Assembly: GCA_902702965.1 (NCBI GenBank) | Contig: CACRXP010000038.1 | Coordinates: 140,462-204,461 of the forward strand | DNA: 64,000 nucleotides | Direction: 5' to 3' | Source: Spirometra erinaceieuropaei | Taxonomy: Eukaryota > Platyhelminthes > Cestoda > Diphyllobothriidea > Diphyllobothriidae | Part shown: positions 46,237-58,389 of the stretch, piece after piece | How positions within the stretch are numbered: position 1 is the first letter of the stretch | Layout: every line of letters begins with the position of its first letter | Notes under the pieces: generated by a model | Database searches by the model: none | What the model saw: only the letters and a program-made list of their open reading frames with translations | Told to the model about the DNA's origin: nothing | Position numbers and translations under genes: made by a program

Positions 46237-49086
46237 AATAGTCTACGGAAATCGTCCGTTGTTTCATAAGCTAGATAGCTGAAAGTATGGATAACAGATA
46301 CGCAACCGGATGTCATTTCTATCACAGAGACTTGGTTCCAGACCGAAGTCTTGGATGCCGAAATAACACTTGAGGGATATCAACTTTTTCGCCGGGACAG
46401 ACTGCATAGAAAAGGAGGAGGAATAGCGGTCTACGTCAAGAGATCTATCATCGCGTCGGAACACAAAACCGATTGCTCCGGCGACTGTGAAGCAATGTGG
46501 TAAAAATTGAGGATGCGTGGCGCACCTAATTTGAATTTCCTGACCGTATACAGGCCGCCCAATCAAACTGATGAGGTTGACGAGGCGATGTTTGGGCTAA
46601 TTAAAGAGGTGTCACAAAACCAAGAGGTACTGATAACCGGAGATTTCAACGCACCCATGGTCGACTGGAACAATTTATTAGTAAATGGTTCGCGAAATTC
46701 GTTTGATTACAGGCTCTTGAAACTAACGGCTAATCTTTTTCTGGTACAAAACGTCACGTTCCCAACCAGGATCAGAGCGGACCAAAGAGCAAATTGTCTG
46801 GACCTCGTCCTTACAAAAGACCGGATTAGCCCTGGCGAACTTAGGTCCATAACACCGCTCGGTAAGAGTGACCATGTCCTGCTGTTTTGGGAATACCGCC
46901 TATGCAGCCAACAAGCGAATACGATTGAGCCTAGACTGAATTTCTGGCGAGGAGATTTTGTCGCCATGAGAAGGGAATTATCGGCAGTGGACTGGGATGA
47001 CTTTCTTTCCGGACATCCAGACGTTGATTGGAACGCTCTCAAAGGAGTTGTAACAGACATCATGCATCGAAACTGTCCGACAAAGAGAGTCAAAAAGAAT
47101 AATCGTCCCGCCTGGATAACACGGGATATAAAGAAAGAAGTAAACCGGAAGAACAAACTATGGCGAAGGTATGCAACAATAAAACAACCATCCCATTACG
47201 AGCAATTTCGTCGAAAGCGAAACGAGGTAAGGGGGGCTATCCGCAGGTCGCGGAAGGAGTATGAAATGCGAGTTATGGAACGGGCCGTCTATAAGCCAAA
47301 AGTGCTCTTCAGTTACATAAACAGTAGGTTAAAGAACAAGGAGACGGTCGCAGTGTTGAAAGGAGAAAACAATGAGGATATCATCGAAAATGACGCTAAG
47401 GCAGAAAATCTAAGCCGGTTTTTCGTATCTGTTTTCACTGACGAAACGGACTTTGACGAGGCTTGATCTCCTGTTGGGACAACCGACGAAATAATAGAAA
47501 ACATCGACTTCACGGAAGAAGATGTGAGGAAGGAACTTCTAGCGCTTAAGGAGGGCAAGTCTCTGGGCCCAGACCAAATTCCGGCAAAAGTGCTGAAGGA
47601 GATGTCTTGCGAACTCACCAAACCGCTTTCGTACATCTTTAGGTCCTCCTTTGACCGAGGCATTCTCCCCTCTGATTGGAAAGTGGCGAACATATATCCC
47701 ATTCACAAGGGTGGATCTAGAACAAGTACAAACAACTATCGGCCGGTGAGCCTAGAGTGCATTTGTCGCAAAGTCATGGAGAGAATAGTAAAAAAATCCA
47801 AAATTAAGTTCCTTGAAGAAAATAATTTCATTGCTAGTTCTCAACATGACTTTCGACGAAATCACTCCTGCGTAACTAATATGCTTTATTCAACGGAACA
47901 GTGGTCTCGCTCGTTAGACGCAGGAGCAAAGGTCGATATCGTTTACATAGATTTCAAGAAAGCCTTTGATAGTGTTCCACACCACCGGTTACTTTACAAG
48001 GTCCGAGAGTCAGGGATAATGGGAAACCTATTAAACTGGGTCAACGACCTTCTGACTAGCCGATCACAGTCCGTGTGATTTAATAGTGCGAGGTCAACAC
48101 CAGTGCCAGTTTAGGGTGGAATTCTTCAGGGTTCTGTGCTCGGACCAGTACTGTTTTTACCTTATGTCAACGACTATATGAATGGAATGGACTGCAATGG
48201 AGTCATGTTCGCAGATGACATCAAATTATGGCGAGCTATCAACGGGAAAAAGTATGAACGGGCCCTGCATGAAGGACTGAACCGCCTATGCGAATGGTCT
48301 GACAAATGGCTGCTAAAGTTTAACCTAGAGAAGTGCGTCGCGCTGCGACTCAAATCGACTGGAAGATCTGACGGAGAGGATCACCATTACCAACTTGGTG
48401 GAAGGTGCCTTTCAAATGTAACCGAACAAAAAGATCTTGGGGTTAACATTCTGTCGACCCTTAAGCCTTCATCTCAGTGTGTTAAGGCGTCCAAAAGAGC
48501 AACTAGTGTTTTCTTTGCCATTAAACGATCTTTCGTGGACATTGACAAAGAGTTATTTGGAAAAGTATACGGAGCGTTCATTCGCTCGCATCTGGAATAT
48601 GGAATCCAAGCGTGGCGCCCGTGGCTAAAAAAAGACAATAAGTTGCTAGAAAGAGTTCAGAGGAGAGCAACAAAAATTGTAAAAGGCCTCAGGACTTTAC
48701 CTTACAACTGCCGACTTAGGGAACTTAAACTTTTTTCTCTTGAATACAGGCAGGTTCGAGGAGATCTCATACAGGCCTATCGGATATTGAGGAACCGGGA
48801 ATGTGCCCTAAACCCCGACGATTTCTTCACCCTGGCCACAACAACAAACCTGCGTGGGAACTCTCTAAAACTTAGAGGATCCCGATGCTGCCTGGACGTT
48901 CGAAGATTCTGTTTTTCACAGAGAGTCGTCGGTGCCTGGAACGGGCGTCCCGAGGACGTAATAATGGCGGATACCACGGAGACGTTCAAGCAAAGACTCG
49001 ATGCATATATGCTTGGACACTATCGGTTGTCTGAACAGAACAGCTCTGTGGTGCTAAACCAACGCCTTGCATACTCATACCGCTAA
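46237..49086 (+). pseudogene. CR1 ORF2 pseudogene: endonuclease plus reverse transcriptase
   Basis: A single frame can be followed for 2.85 kb. Endonuclease: WITDTQPDVISITETW, GYQLFRRDRLHRKGGGIAVY, NFLTVYRPPNQ, ITGDFNAPMVDW, GKSDHVLLFWEY. Then a basic linker (WITRDIKKEVNRKNKLWRRY). RT: LGPDQIPAKVLKEM, VANIYPIHKGGS, NNYRPVSLECICRK, VDIVYIDFKKAFDSVPHHRL, LQGSVLGPVLFLPYVND, VMFADDIKLW (catalytic Asp pair present). C-terminus: SHLEYGIQAWRPWLKKD, RVQRRATKIVKGLR, LKLFSLEYRQVRGDLIQAYR. Normally this protein nicks the target and reverse-transcribes the element RNA in place. The frame is broken by in-frame stops only: TAA 46267, TAG 46276, TAA 46501, TGA 47464, TGA 48076, TAG 48112. I noticed no frameshift. 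Confidence 0.9.
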
Positions 49087-49290
49087 TGCGGATGTCTGTC
49101 ATTACATTTTACTGAAATCATCTACAACTGAATGTTCTCAAGTTTTGGTTCTACATTTCCACTGAAAATATTCCGTTAAATGTGTATATTACTGACAACA
49201 TTTCAGTACCATGTTTATTTATGGTGAGATATTGCATGTACCGTTTACAATAGTGTTTTCACAGGCATTGCCTATTACTCTTAAAATATA
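46237..49290 (+). mobile_element. CR1-clade non-LTR retrotransposon, near full-length ORF2 (copy 1)
   Basis: The recognisable part starts in the endonuclease domain and runs through the reverse transcriptase to the C-terminus at 49086. It is followed by about 200 bp of AT-rich 3' UTR-like sequence. The exact 5' and 3' ends are not defined. Confidence 0.85.
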
Positions 49291-49707
49291 CTGACCTGAA
49301 CGCGTCCCGTCGATGACTTCTCTGCCGCCTTGAATGCTCGTTCCCGAATACGGTTAATACTATGCTAATTACCTAAGCTCAGCTACGCGTGTTGCTGCCC
49401 TTGAGGCCTAACGACTGCGGCTCAACCAATGGTTTTGACTATCGCACTCACCAGAGGCTGCTACCGTCCCCGATAGGGCCCGACAGGGACTTGTGAATGA
49501 GGCTTATTATATTGAAACATACTCACCTTGCCTATCAATATCTTCCCGCGCCAACCGCCCCCGAGTAGAAGACAAAATTAAGACGGGTGTAGGTGGGCGT
49601 GGGCGTAGTGGCTGACAAAGTGAAACAGCTCTTCTACAGCATCTGGTCTATCGCCTTAAGTTTGAGCCGAAACTCCGAAAATGTGTTTTGAGTATAAAGG
49701 GGACTAC
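49291..49707. other. No recognised feature
   Basis: Nothing supported. Confidence 0.4.
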
Positions 49708-50100
49708 ATCGCAGTTGGTAGCCAGGCCCCGTATTACAGGTGGCTGGGGGGTTCGTTTATTGGGGCTATTTTGTGGAGTTCCATAATCACATCTGATCCA
49801 TTTTGCTTCCGTTTTACGTTTGAGGCTAGGATTAGGGTGCCGGTTAATGATTTTCGATTTTCAGGTTAGGGTTATGCCTTTAGGCTTAAGTTTTCGGGTT
49901 ACGGGTTTGAGCGTACGATTAGGTTTCAGTATTACGGTTAGGTTTTCCAGTTAAGGGCTACGGTTACGTTTACGATTTCGGTTAGGATTAGGGTTAGGTT
50001 TGCCGTTAGGGTTAACAGTCAACGTTTAAGGTTACGGTAAGGGTTAGGATTAAGGTTAAGGTCGCCGTCCGACCCACCATTCCTGGCTACCAACTGCGAT
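49708..50100. mobile_element. Short inverted-repeat element with TTAGGG-like core (T6)
   Basis: Perfect 19-bp inverted ends, ATCGCAGTTGGTAGCCAGG at 49708 and its inverse at 50082-50100. The core is rich in TTAGGG variants (CAGGTTAGGGTTATG, ACGGTTAGG, GGATTAGGGTTAGG, AAGGGTTAGGATTAAGG). CCGTATTACAGGTGG near the left end is shared, inverted, with T4. Confidence 0.8.
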
Positions 50101-50174
50101 CTGGCCACAAAGGGTTGTAATATTGCCTAGTATGCCACATAATCAGGAGATATTTCTCTTACGCCAGGATGACG

Positions 50175-51030
50175 ACTTTTGAACGAGTTTCATTTAGACC
50201 GTTTGGGAAACTGCACAGTGTACTGAATTGCCTAGTTAAAACTTTTAGTACACGTTTTGTCATATCACTATTTTCAACGCCATTATTTTTGTACGAATTT
50301 TCCCCGCTGATCTTCGATACCCGTATAAATTCAAACGTATTTTGTAGAAAACATGCTCAAAAGTATTCTTTCTTGCACTTACTATAGTTTTCTTGTAATT
50401 TTATGCTTAAAGAGAAGTTATGTTTGGGCTTAAAAAAACTTTTTCAGTTTTCGAATAATTTGGAACCCGAGCTACAGTTCATTTTTGTTTAGCGTTCATA
50501 GCCCAGAAGCTGTATAACTTTATTATTTGGAAAACTACACTTTTAACTACTTTACTAAGAAGGCATCATCTAACGCATTTTACGCTGGTTGTGGACTACG
50601 TTGTATACTTCATAAAGTGTATTAGCAAGCAAACAGACACGATGGTATATGAACAGATATTTCGCAGTTTTAAGAAATAACATCAACGCAGTAGTTACCT
50701 TCCTCAAGGCAAAAAATTAAAAAACTAAGCCATCTGCTACCAAAGGAGTGCATTATGAACTCTTTTCGTTAGTCTCCTGCAAAATATACTTGCATCTTTA
50801 AGGGTATTGAAGACCAATGAGGAAAAGTCGCACTAAATAAATAGCCACCTTTCTTGAGTGCGGTTTCTGGAAATGGCTAGAACGAAGTTCGTTCAAAAGC
50901 TGCCATCATTGTGTGAGTGAGATACCTTCTGATTGTGCTGCACGATAACCGACATTGCGGCCCTGACAAAATACTACATTTTAATGGAAAACAGATTTCA
51001 GAATTTTGGTCAAAATTTCATGAGACAGAC
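50175..51030. repeat. Foldback element copy E, degenerate
   Basis: The left arm has GATCTTCGATACCCGTATAA, AATTCAAACGTATTTTGTAG and TTTTATGCTTAAAG. The right arm has GGGTATTGAAGACCAATGAG, AAGTTCGTTCAAAAGCTGCC and ends TTTCAGAATTTTGGTC. The left terminus is eroded. Confidence 0.6.
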
Positions 51031-51437
51031 CGGATTTCTTGCGTGTGTCCCACACAGCATAATGACCATTCCGTGTGTACCAGCCTTATTTTGAGGGATT
51101 CGTGGATCGCAAACAAGCACGGATGTTGTAAAGGACACAGTCTAACATGCAGCCCAACCATCAGCCGAAAAACGTCCTACCCACGAATTTCGACTCAATG
51201 TGATAACTTCGAGAGCGTCGATTTTATTATAATAAGGAGTGGGGTGATTTGCCATGAGGACGGATTTCTCAGAAGCGGCCCTACTCTCTCTTCGACCCTC
51301 TGTGAACCGGCCGGCGCCACGCAACTGCTGGCAGAAAGGCGATGAGACCTGACGCGCGGTTGAGGTGATATAAAGCCTTCCTCTAACAAGATCTTCACGC
51401 ATGTACGGCGACAGTCAAGCATTAAGGCGGAGACGAA

Positions 51438-51585
51438 ATCTCATTTCGTAGCCGTACCTGTTAGGGGTAGGGTTAGGGGTTGGGGATTGGGGCTAGAGAT
51501 CAGTGTAAGGGAGTCAGAGGTTAGGAATTACAGTTAGCATTCGGGCTGGGGCTTGTCCACCTTAGGTGCTGCTACAAAATAAGAT
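51438..51585. mobile_element. Short inverted-repeat element with TTAGGG-like core (T7)
   Basis: ATCTCATTTCGTAGCCGTAC at 51438 is inverted at 51564-51585 (18 of 22 match). Core: TGTTAGGGGTAGGGTTAGGG and GAGGTTAGG. The GTAGCC..ACCT end resembles T4. Confidence 0.7.
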
Positions 51586-52248
51586 CCGACCAAAGCAGAC
51601 CATGCTTGGCACCTCCGAACAGTCCACGTCACGACTGTTGACTGCCTCCGCGTCCACGGCTGTCGGACGGGGGATATACCTTTATTTGGGTCGAGATGCA
51701 AACCAACCAGACTCTAGAGTTTGACGAATAAGCAGTCTTAGAACGGCGGCGACAGGGCAAAAAGAGCTAGGAGGACTGGAGCACGGCTCACCGACTATTT
51801 TATAACTTACCATAGGACCCAATGACAGGACTTTAGCGTAGTGACTTTGAAGCGTCGTTAAGTGCGTTTGCTTGCGACCACGCCATGTGGTTATGCATCT
51901 GGAATCAAGGTATGGGAAGAAACAATACCCAACCAACAATAAGAACCACTGCTGGCGATCTGCCTGTGCTCAAAATCACCCAGAAACTTTGATGAAGTTT
52001 CTACTGCAAATGTTATGACGCATGTTACGTCGTCCGCGGGAACCTCGTGCTCCATAGGTGTTGACGAACAGTTTGTATTGTGGACTGCCAACTTCGCGGT
52101 TTGCATTTATCCTCACTACATAAACGTTCGTCGCCTTTCTTAAGGCCAAATGGCTGACAAAAATCCCCTTCTGACAAAGCGTCCTATGCTGCTACTCCGG
52201 CAGACATGGTGTGATAGTCAACTATTCGCAACGGGCGAACTGTGCGAA
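51586..52248. other. No recognised feature
   Basis: Nothing supported. Confidence 0.4.
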
Positions 52249-53213
52249 CAGTAGGTGGACTAACTCACGAAATGTCAAGCGAAATTCCGAAATGCTTTTT
52301 TGTTTCGAAAAGGTTAATTAAGTCGAGTTTATAGAATTGGCCATCATGCAGCAAAATTCTAAAATAATTGAATGAACTCCTTTCCGGTTGCGTGCAACAA
52401 CTACATTCTTTACAAAATGACTACTTAGGCAGCATGCATTTTTTTCATTGATTTTCTATGCCCTTGAAAAGTCAGTTATATTTCATGAAAAATATGCATA
52501 GATACATTTATCATTTTGCTTATTCGGTGGCAAATCATGTCTTCTTCCAATTTTATACTCGAAGGAAGGGTATGATTCGGTCTGCAAACATTTTTCCAAT
52601 TCCCGAATGATTTTGAACTTGACCTGCCGTTACGCTTGCATTCAGGGTTTCCAAACCACAAGCCGTATGTTTTTCGTGTACGAAAAACTGCACATTTCTC
52701 TAGAGTGTTAAGAGGAGATCGTATGAAGTTCATAAAATTTAGCCATTTTTATTCAAACCATTAACTTACTAGGCCACATTGGTTAATGCGGAGACATGAC
52801 GTTTTATGAACGGCCATTTCACGGTGATAAAAATCTCACAATTACAATCTTTTTCAAATGAAATTATGCTTTTCCTTTGAGTATAAAATTGGATGATGTC
52901 ATTTTCTGCCAAAAGAACTATAGAGTGATTATTTCTATGCATGTTTTCCGTGAAATATAATCAAATTTTCGGGAGCCTCGCAAATGAATGAAAAAAATGC
53001 ATGCTACTTAGGTAGCCAGTTTTTTTCAAAGTATAGTTTTTGCGTACAGCCGGAAATAAATTCATTTGAAAGCCGGCATCTCCAGGTAACTGAATTGTTA
53101 TAGAGTTATGCCGCATGATGATTAGTTTTATAAGCTTATTTAATTGATCTGTTCGAAACGAAGACTGCTTTTCAGAACTTCGGTTGACATTTTATGAGTT
53201 AGCCCACCTACCG
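52249..53213. repeat. Foldback element copy F (~965 bp)
   Basis: Ends CAGTAGGTGGACTAACTCAC and GAGTTAGCCCACCTACCG. Both arms carry the family landmarks (CCAATTTTATACTCGAAGGA and its inverse, ATGAAAAATATGCAT). The centre keeps TTCAGGGTTTCCAAACCACA and AGGCCACATTGGTTAATGCG, shared with copies A, G and H. Confidence 0.9.
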
Positions 53214-53704
53214 TATCTTCTATGGGGACTCTTAAATGATCTGCAAACATACGCATGAGTTGAATTATACTTTACTGACATATTTGTCTTTTCGATCTAC
53301 TCGCTAACGTCAAAGTCTATTCAGGACAATAAGGAAACTATCCATTCAAACCTTTAAAAACTGGCTTCAGAGATCCCCTCGACAATATCTCCTGGCTGTT
53401 GCCAAGGTTTGGAATAGTTAGGCTTGATCAAACGAATCATTTAACAATAACCTTGCTGGCATCTTTCAGCTTAATTCCTGAACAGTCGCGAAAGCATGTT
53501 GGGTTCCGCAGACTTGAAGCACCCGCTGTCTCAAGCACGTGCTTTCGTCATCTCCACAAACATCTGCAAACTCTATATTCACATAATTATCCAACAGCCA
53601 GCCAGATTGACCGCATACTACCCAGTTTAAAATTCAAAATAATGACAGGTCGAGGCCTAATGCCGTAATCGCCAGCGCCTGTGGGTCAAACTATGCCCTC
53701 GTGT

Positions 53705-54264
53705 GCACACATGTTCGAGAGTTCAACTCTAATCCGTAGCCAAAATGTCTTTTGCAAGATGCCTTGATATTCTAAAACCATGACAACCAAGTCACTGAGA
53801 GCATAAAACTGGCTCTGTCCGGCAGCCCGAGTCGAGTCAAGTCAAGTTGACCGGAGGCGGGAAAGGACACAGATGACTGGCACGGTGTAACCCGCAGCTA
53901 GGCGTACCAGCACATCCCCTGGTCCACAACAAACGCCTAATAAGGAACTTCAACAAAAAATGCAGGACGGCAGAGATCCCAGTTGACGCGGCATGAGCTT
54001 ACGACTGGGCCTGCACTGCACCCCAAACGGGGGAATTTGTTATTGGTGTGCACTCCCGATAGCGCCCACCAGAATCTGATCTAGCCCCCGTGGTTGTCCA
54101 GCGCGTCTGCCCCGTGGCCCCTTATAGGGGGCAAAAGTCAAATTATATACACTTGCACACACGCCCGAGGGCAAGGCTCTCATCCGTATCCGAAAGGTCT
54201 TTTGCAAGATGCCTTGACATTCTTGACAACCAAACATAACTGAGAGCATAAATCTGGTCCTGAC
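53705..54264 (-). repeat. R2 repeat copy e flanked by ~90-115-bp direct repeats
   Basis: Direct repeats at about 53705-53822 and 54150-54264 share TCTTTTGCAAGATGCCTTGA, CATTCT/TATTCT, ACAACCAA and ACTGAGAGCATAAA. Between them is an inverted R2 copy (GACCGGAGGCGGG, TGGCACGGTG, CTAGGCGTACC, then GGTGTGCACTCC and CCCCCGTGG module). The layout resembles a miniature terminal-repeat element, or an R2 tandem junction. Confidence 0.6.
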
Positions 54265-55100
54265 TTGCGACCTGGGCCGAAGGAGAAGGCAGTAGCAAAT
54301 GGCTATCACTGAAGTTGGGGAATTCTCAAATTCACTTTGCGGCGGCGCAACAATTGAATCATCTCAGAGACCTTACGGCTTTCTGCCCAGATGGCTGCGG
54401 CCAGATGGCGTAATGAAGACTCCCCCAATCAACTCCGGATAGTGGCCTTAACGTGACCGCAAACAGTTAGGCTGCCGTAGTGAACCCCACAGAGTCTACC
54501 GCAAAAGTCAGTGCCACTCAAAACTCGACCAACTTATTTCCCAAGTTAGTGGTAGACCCCCTGCACCAAACGACCCTGATCGTGACGAGAGTGGGGATTG
54601 TATTGTTGAAAATCTAAACCAAAATCGTGTCGAGGTAGGATGGGTAGACAACGAAAGTTTTCCAAACCGAGAGCTAGGAAGTCAGCGTTAGTAGGACAAC
54701 CTTTACCCTGTGTCAGCGATAGTATAAACTCCTGCAAAGGCGGTGGCTGCATTTGTTCAACTGCGGCGACAACCAGCCCTTGATGATGTTATGTAACACA
54801 CCACGGAATTGATAGGGCTGTTTGGAGAGACTGAAGTTCCTTTTGACGCGGACCCCCGGTGGACATAGTGTAACCGCGTGCCAGTGAAAAGTAGCGGTGC
54901 ACGACTGCCGAAAAACCCTCCTGTAACCCTGCCAACACGCGGCCTCGATTGCCAGCGTAGGTTATCAGACCTGTTCGGTGGCTGCCTTCATGGCATGTTC
55001 GAATAGCGTTAAAAAAACCAGTTCTGCGTCATTCTATGGCATAGTCCAAATTTGCCTGCTTCGCAGCAGAAATAAAAAGGACAGGAAATCTTTATATATA
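54265..55100. other. No recognised feature
   Basis: Nothing supported. Confidence 0.4.
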
Positions 55101-56089
55101 CACTAGGTGGGCTAACTCATGAAATCTCAACAGAAATTCCTAAATGCGTTTTTGTTTCGAAAATATCAATTAAGTAGGGTTGAAAAACTAATCATCATGC
55201 AGCATAATTCCAAAATAATTCAGTTAGAGCAGGACACCGGCTTTCGAACAAACACCGTTCCAGCTGCGTCCAAAAACCGTACTCCGTAAAAAATGACTGC
55301 ATAAGTAGCATGAATTTTTCTCATTGATTTTCGATGCCCTTAAAAAGTTAGTTATATTTCATGAAAATTTGCATAAAAATATTCATTCTTTTCCTCATCC
55401 GGCACGACATGACGGCTTCTTTCAATTTTATACTCGAAGGAAAGTTATAATTATGGTTTTATAAAACTTTTCCAATCCGCGAATAATTTTGAACTCGACC
55501 TGCCGTCACACTTGAATTCAGGGTTGCCAAACTACAAGCCGTATAATTTCCGCGTACGGAAAACCATACATTTCTCTACGGTACTAAAGGGGGACCGTAG
55601 AGGGTTCATAAAATTAGACAGTGCATTTGAGCCACATTGCTAACCTTACAAGCCACATTGGTAAATACGGAGAGGACGTTTTATAATGAGCCATTTCTTA
55701 GTATTAAAAATTCTCACAATTAGAAACTTTTTCAAACTGAATTATGTCCCTCCTTCGAGTATAAAATTGGAAGAAGAAGTAATTTTTAACTGAATGAGCA
55801 ACGAATGAATATTTTTGTGCATGTTTTCCATGAAATATAATTGAATGTTAAAGAGCATCGAAAATCGATGAAAAAATGCAAGCTACTTATGCAGTCATTT
55901 TTTACGGAGTACGGTTTTGGATGCAGCCGGAACGATGTTTGTTCGAAAGCCGGTGTCCTGCTCTAACTGAATTATTATGGAATTATGCTGCATGATGATT
56001 AGTTTTCCAACCCTACTTAATTGATCTTTTCAAAGCAAAAACGTATTTAAGAATTCCTGTTGAGATTTCATGAGTTAGCCCACCTAGTG
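55101..56089. repeat. Foldback element copy G (989 bp, best-preserved palindrome)
   Basis: Starts CACTAGGTGGGCTAACTCAT and ends with its exact inverse. Arms pair for about 390 bp with few differences. Flanked on both sides by TATATA. Both arms share changes not seen in the other copies (AATCTCAACAG, AGAGCAGGACACCGGC, GACTGCATAAGTAGC). Confidence 0.92.
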
Positions 56090-57222
56090 TATATAGTTAT
56101 TTACGGAACGCCTTTGTGGGAGAGAAAATTTTCATGATAGACGTCTTAGTTTCCGCCTTTGAGTAAACAGCGCAGAGATGTCAGACGCATCGATACCGCT
56201 AGAATCTAAAACAACACACTGGACCCTGAGAAAGCAGTCGTTTATGATTTGCCCAATGCCGTCTTCGGTCAGGAACATTACAAAACATATTCCGCGTCAA
56301 ACGGATTATCGGTGTCGGTTCTGATCTGTTCTAGATTGGAGGCAACGAATGCGTGACGCGCATATGACGGGAGCAAACGTTTGGCTAGCCGCTATAGCCA
56401 AATTGATTTCCTGTCATCTTGCTCATTGAATAGGATGGCGTTAGATGAGACAATAACATCGGCACCGTCAAACCTGGTCCCACTCTAATTCAACTGAGGT
56501 GGGCTTACTGCACTTGAAGGACTTTAAGAGTTGTACTTTTGAAATTTTTTATGACTGTTGGTTTAACGGGGCTGTTCGTAAGAACTACCACAGTGCCTAT
56601 CACCCCCTCCTTTTTGCTTTGCACGGCGGTTCCAAAGAAAGTGAGAAGCCGACCGCGTAAGGTGTGGCTTGGTTCGTGTGGCAACGAATAAGCCGACATA
56701 AACAAACGTCCATACAACCTCAACATCCGGTTCCCTATTCACTCAGCTCCATTTAACCCTGCCTCTAGCACGTTATGCGTGCAGGGTGAAGATGTACAAG
56801 CCTTCCTCACTGACAATTCGAAGGTCGCATGCGACGACCTCTACCGAGTGTCCCACGGATTCAGCGCAGCATCGGTGTCTTGCGTATGTGAACTAGTTTA
56901 TAGTGTGGCAGAATCGCGCGGCATCTACTGCACTCTCTCGTCCCCCCCCCCCATACCCGCACCGTTCTGATGGCAAGATAATAACCAGAAGACCGAAGGT
57001 GGGTTTGGGTGAAAAAGATACACAGACTGTCTGCACGTGCCACACACGACCCGGTTTCCGGTTCAGTTCAGTTTATTAGAGGGTAACGTAGTTGTGGAAC
57101 CGTTGAACTCCCTAGCGATACTAGGAAGAGAAGTACATGAGAAATTTAAAAACGAAAACATCAAACGGCTACAGAGATTCATCGAAACCGGGCAGATAAA
57201 CGAATTATTCCGAGTGTTACTA
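56090..57222. other. No recognised feature
   Basis: Nothing supported; one C11 run near 56943. Confidence 0.4.
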
Positions 57223-58204
57223 CGGTAGGTGGACTAACTCATGAAATGTCAACCGAAATTCCGAAATGCGTTTTCGTTTCGAAAAGATGAATTAACTAAG
57301 GTTGTAAGACTAATCGTCTATAATAATTCCGTTACCTGGAGATGCCGGCTTTCGAATGAACTTCTTTCCGGCTGTATGGAAAACCTATACGCTGCAAAAA
57401 CTGGCTAATTGAGTAGCATGCATTTTTCTCATTCATTTCCGATGCTCTCAAAAATTTGATTATATTTCATGGAAAATATGCGCAAAAGTATCCATTGTTT
57501 TGCTCATTCCGTAGAAAAATGGCGTCTTCGTTTAATTTTATACTCGAAGGGAGGGTATAATTCCGTCTTCAAAACTTATCCAATTCCCGAATAATTTTGA
57601 ACCCGCTCTACCTTCACACTTAGATTCAGGGTTTCCAAACAACAAGCCGTATATTTTATGCGTATGGAAAAACACACATTTCTCTACGATAATAAAGGGG
57701 GACTATATAAGTTTCATAAAATCTAGCAGTGGATATGATCCATATTGTTAACTTTACAAGCCACATTAGTAAATGCAGAGACATGACGAGTTATGAACGG
57801 CCATTTCACGGTATTTAAAAGCCCTACAGCTAGAAACTTTTTCGAAACCGAATTATATCCCTTCCTCGAGTACCAAATTAGAAGAAAACGTAATGATCTA
57901 CCGAATGAGCAAAAGAATGAATATTTTGTGGACATTTTCCTTGTGATATAATTGGACTTTTAGGGGCATCGAAAATCAATGAGAAAAATTCATTCCACTT
58001 AAGTAGTCATTTTTAACAGAGTGTAGTTTTTGCATGCAGTCGGAAAGAAGTTCATTCAAAAGCCGGCACCTTTTAGATAACTGAATTATTCTAAAATGTT
58101 GCTGCACGATGACCAGTTTTATGAACCCTACTTAATTAATCTTTTCAAAACAAAAAAGCATTTCGGAATTTCGGTTGACATTTTATGAGTTAGCCCACCT
58201 ACTG
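57223..58204. repeat. Foldback element copy H (982 bp)
   Basis: CGGTAGGTGGACTAACTCAT at the left and ATGAGTTAGCCCACCTACTG at the right. Arms contain AACCGAAATTCCGAAATGCG, ATGCCGGCTTTCGAATGAAC and TTAATTTTATACTCGAAGGG. Centre as in A, F and G. Confidence 0.9.
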
Positions 58205-58389
58205 TCGATACCTATACAGCAGTCAGTCTGTGCACAGTTGTACTGTAGAAAATCGGTACGATCTCCGTTATCTGAGGGAGACGAAGTGAATGCCAACGTT
58301 CACATTCGCTGGACGTGGGACAATACGCAAATTAAAAACAAACGTTATTGACGTACAGGCAGTAATAGTATAACAGTAATAAATTGTTG

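Noticed and set aside
46707..47156. 149-codon minus-strand frame
   Set aside because: Antisense shadow of the CR1 endonuclease-RT frame.
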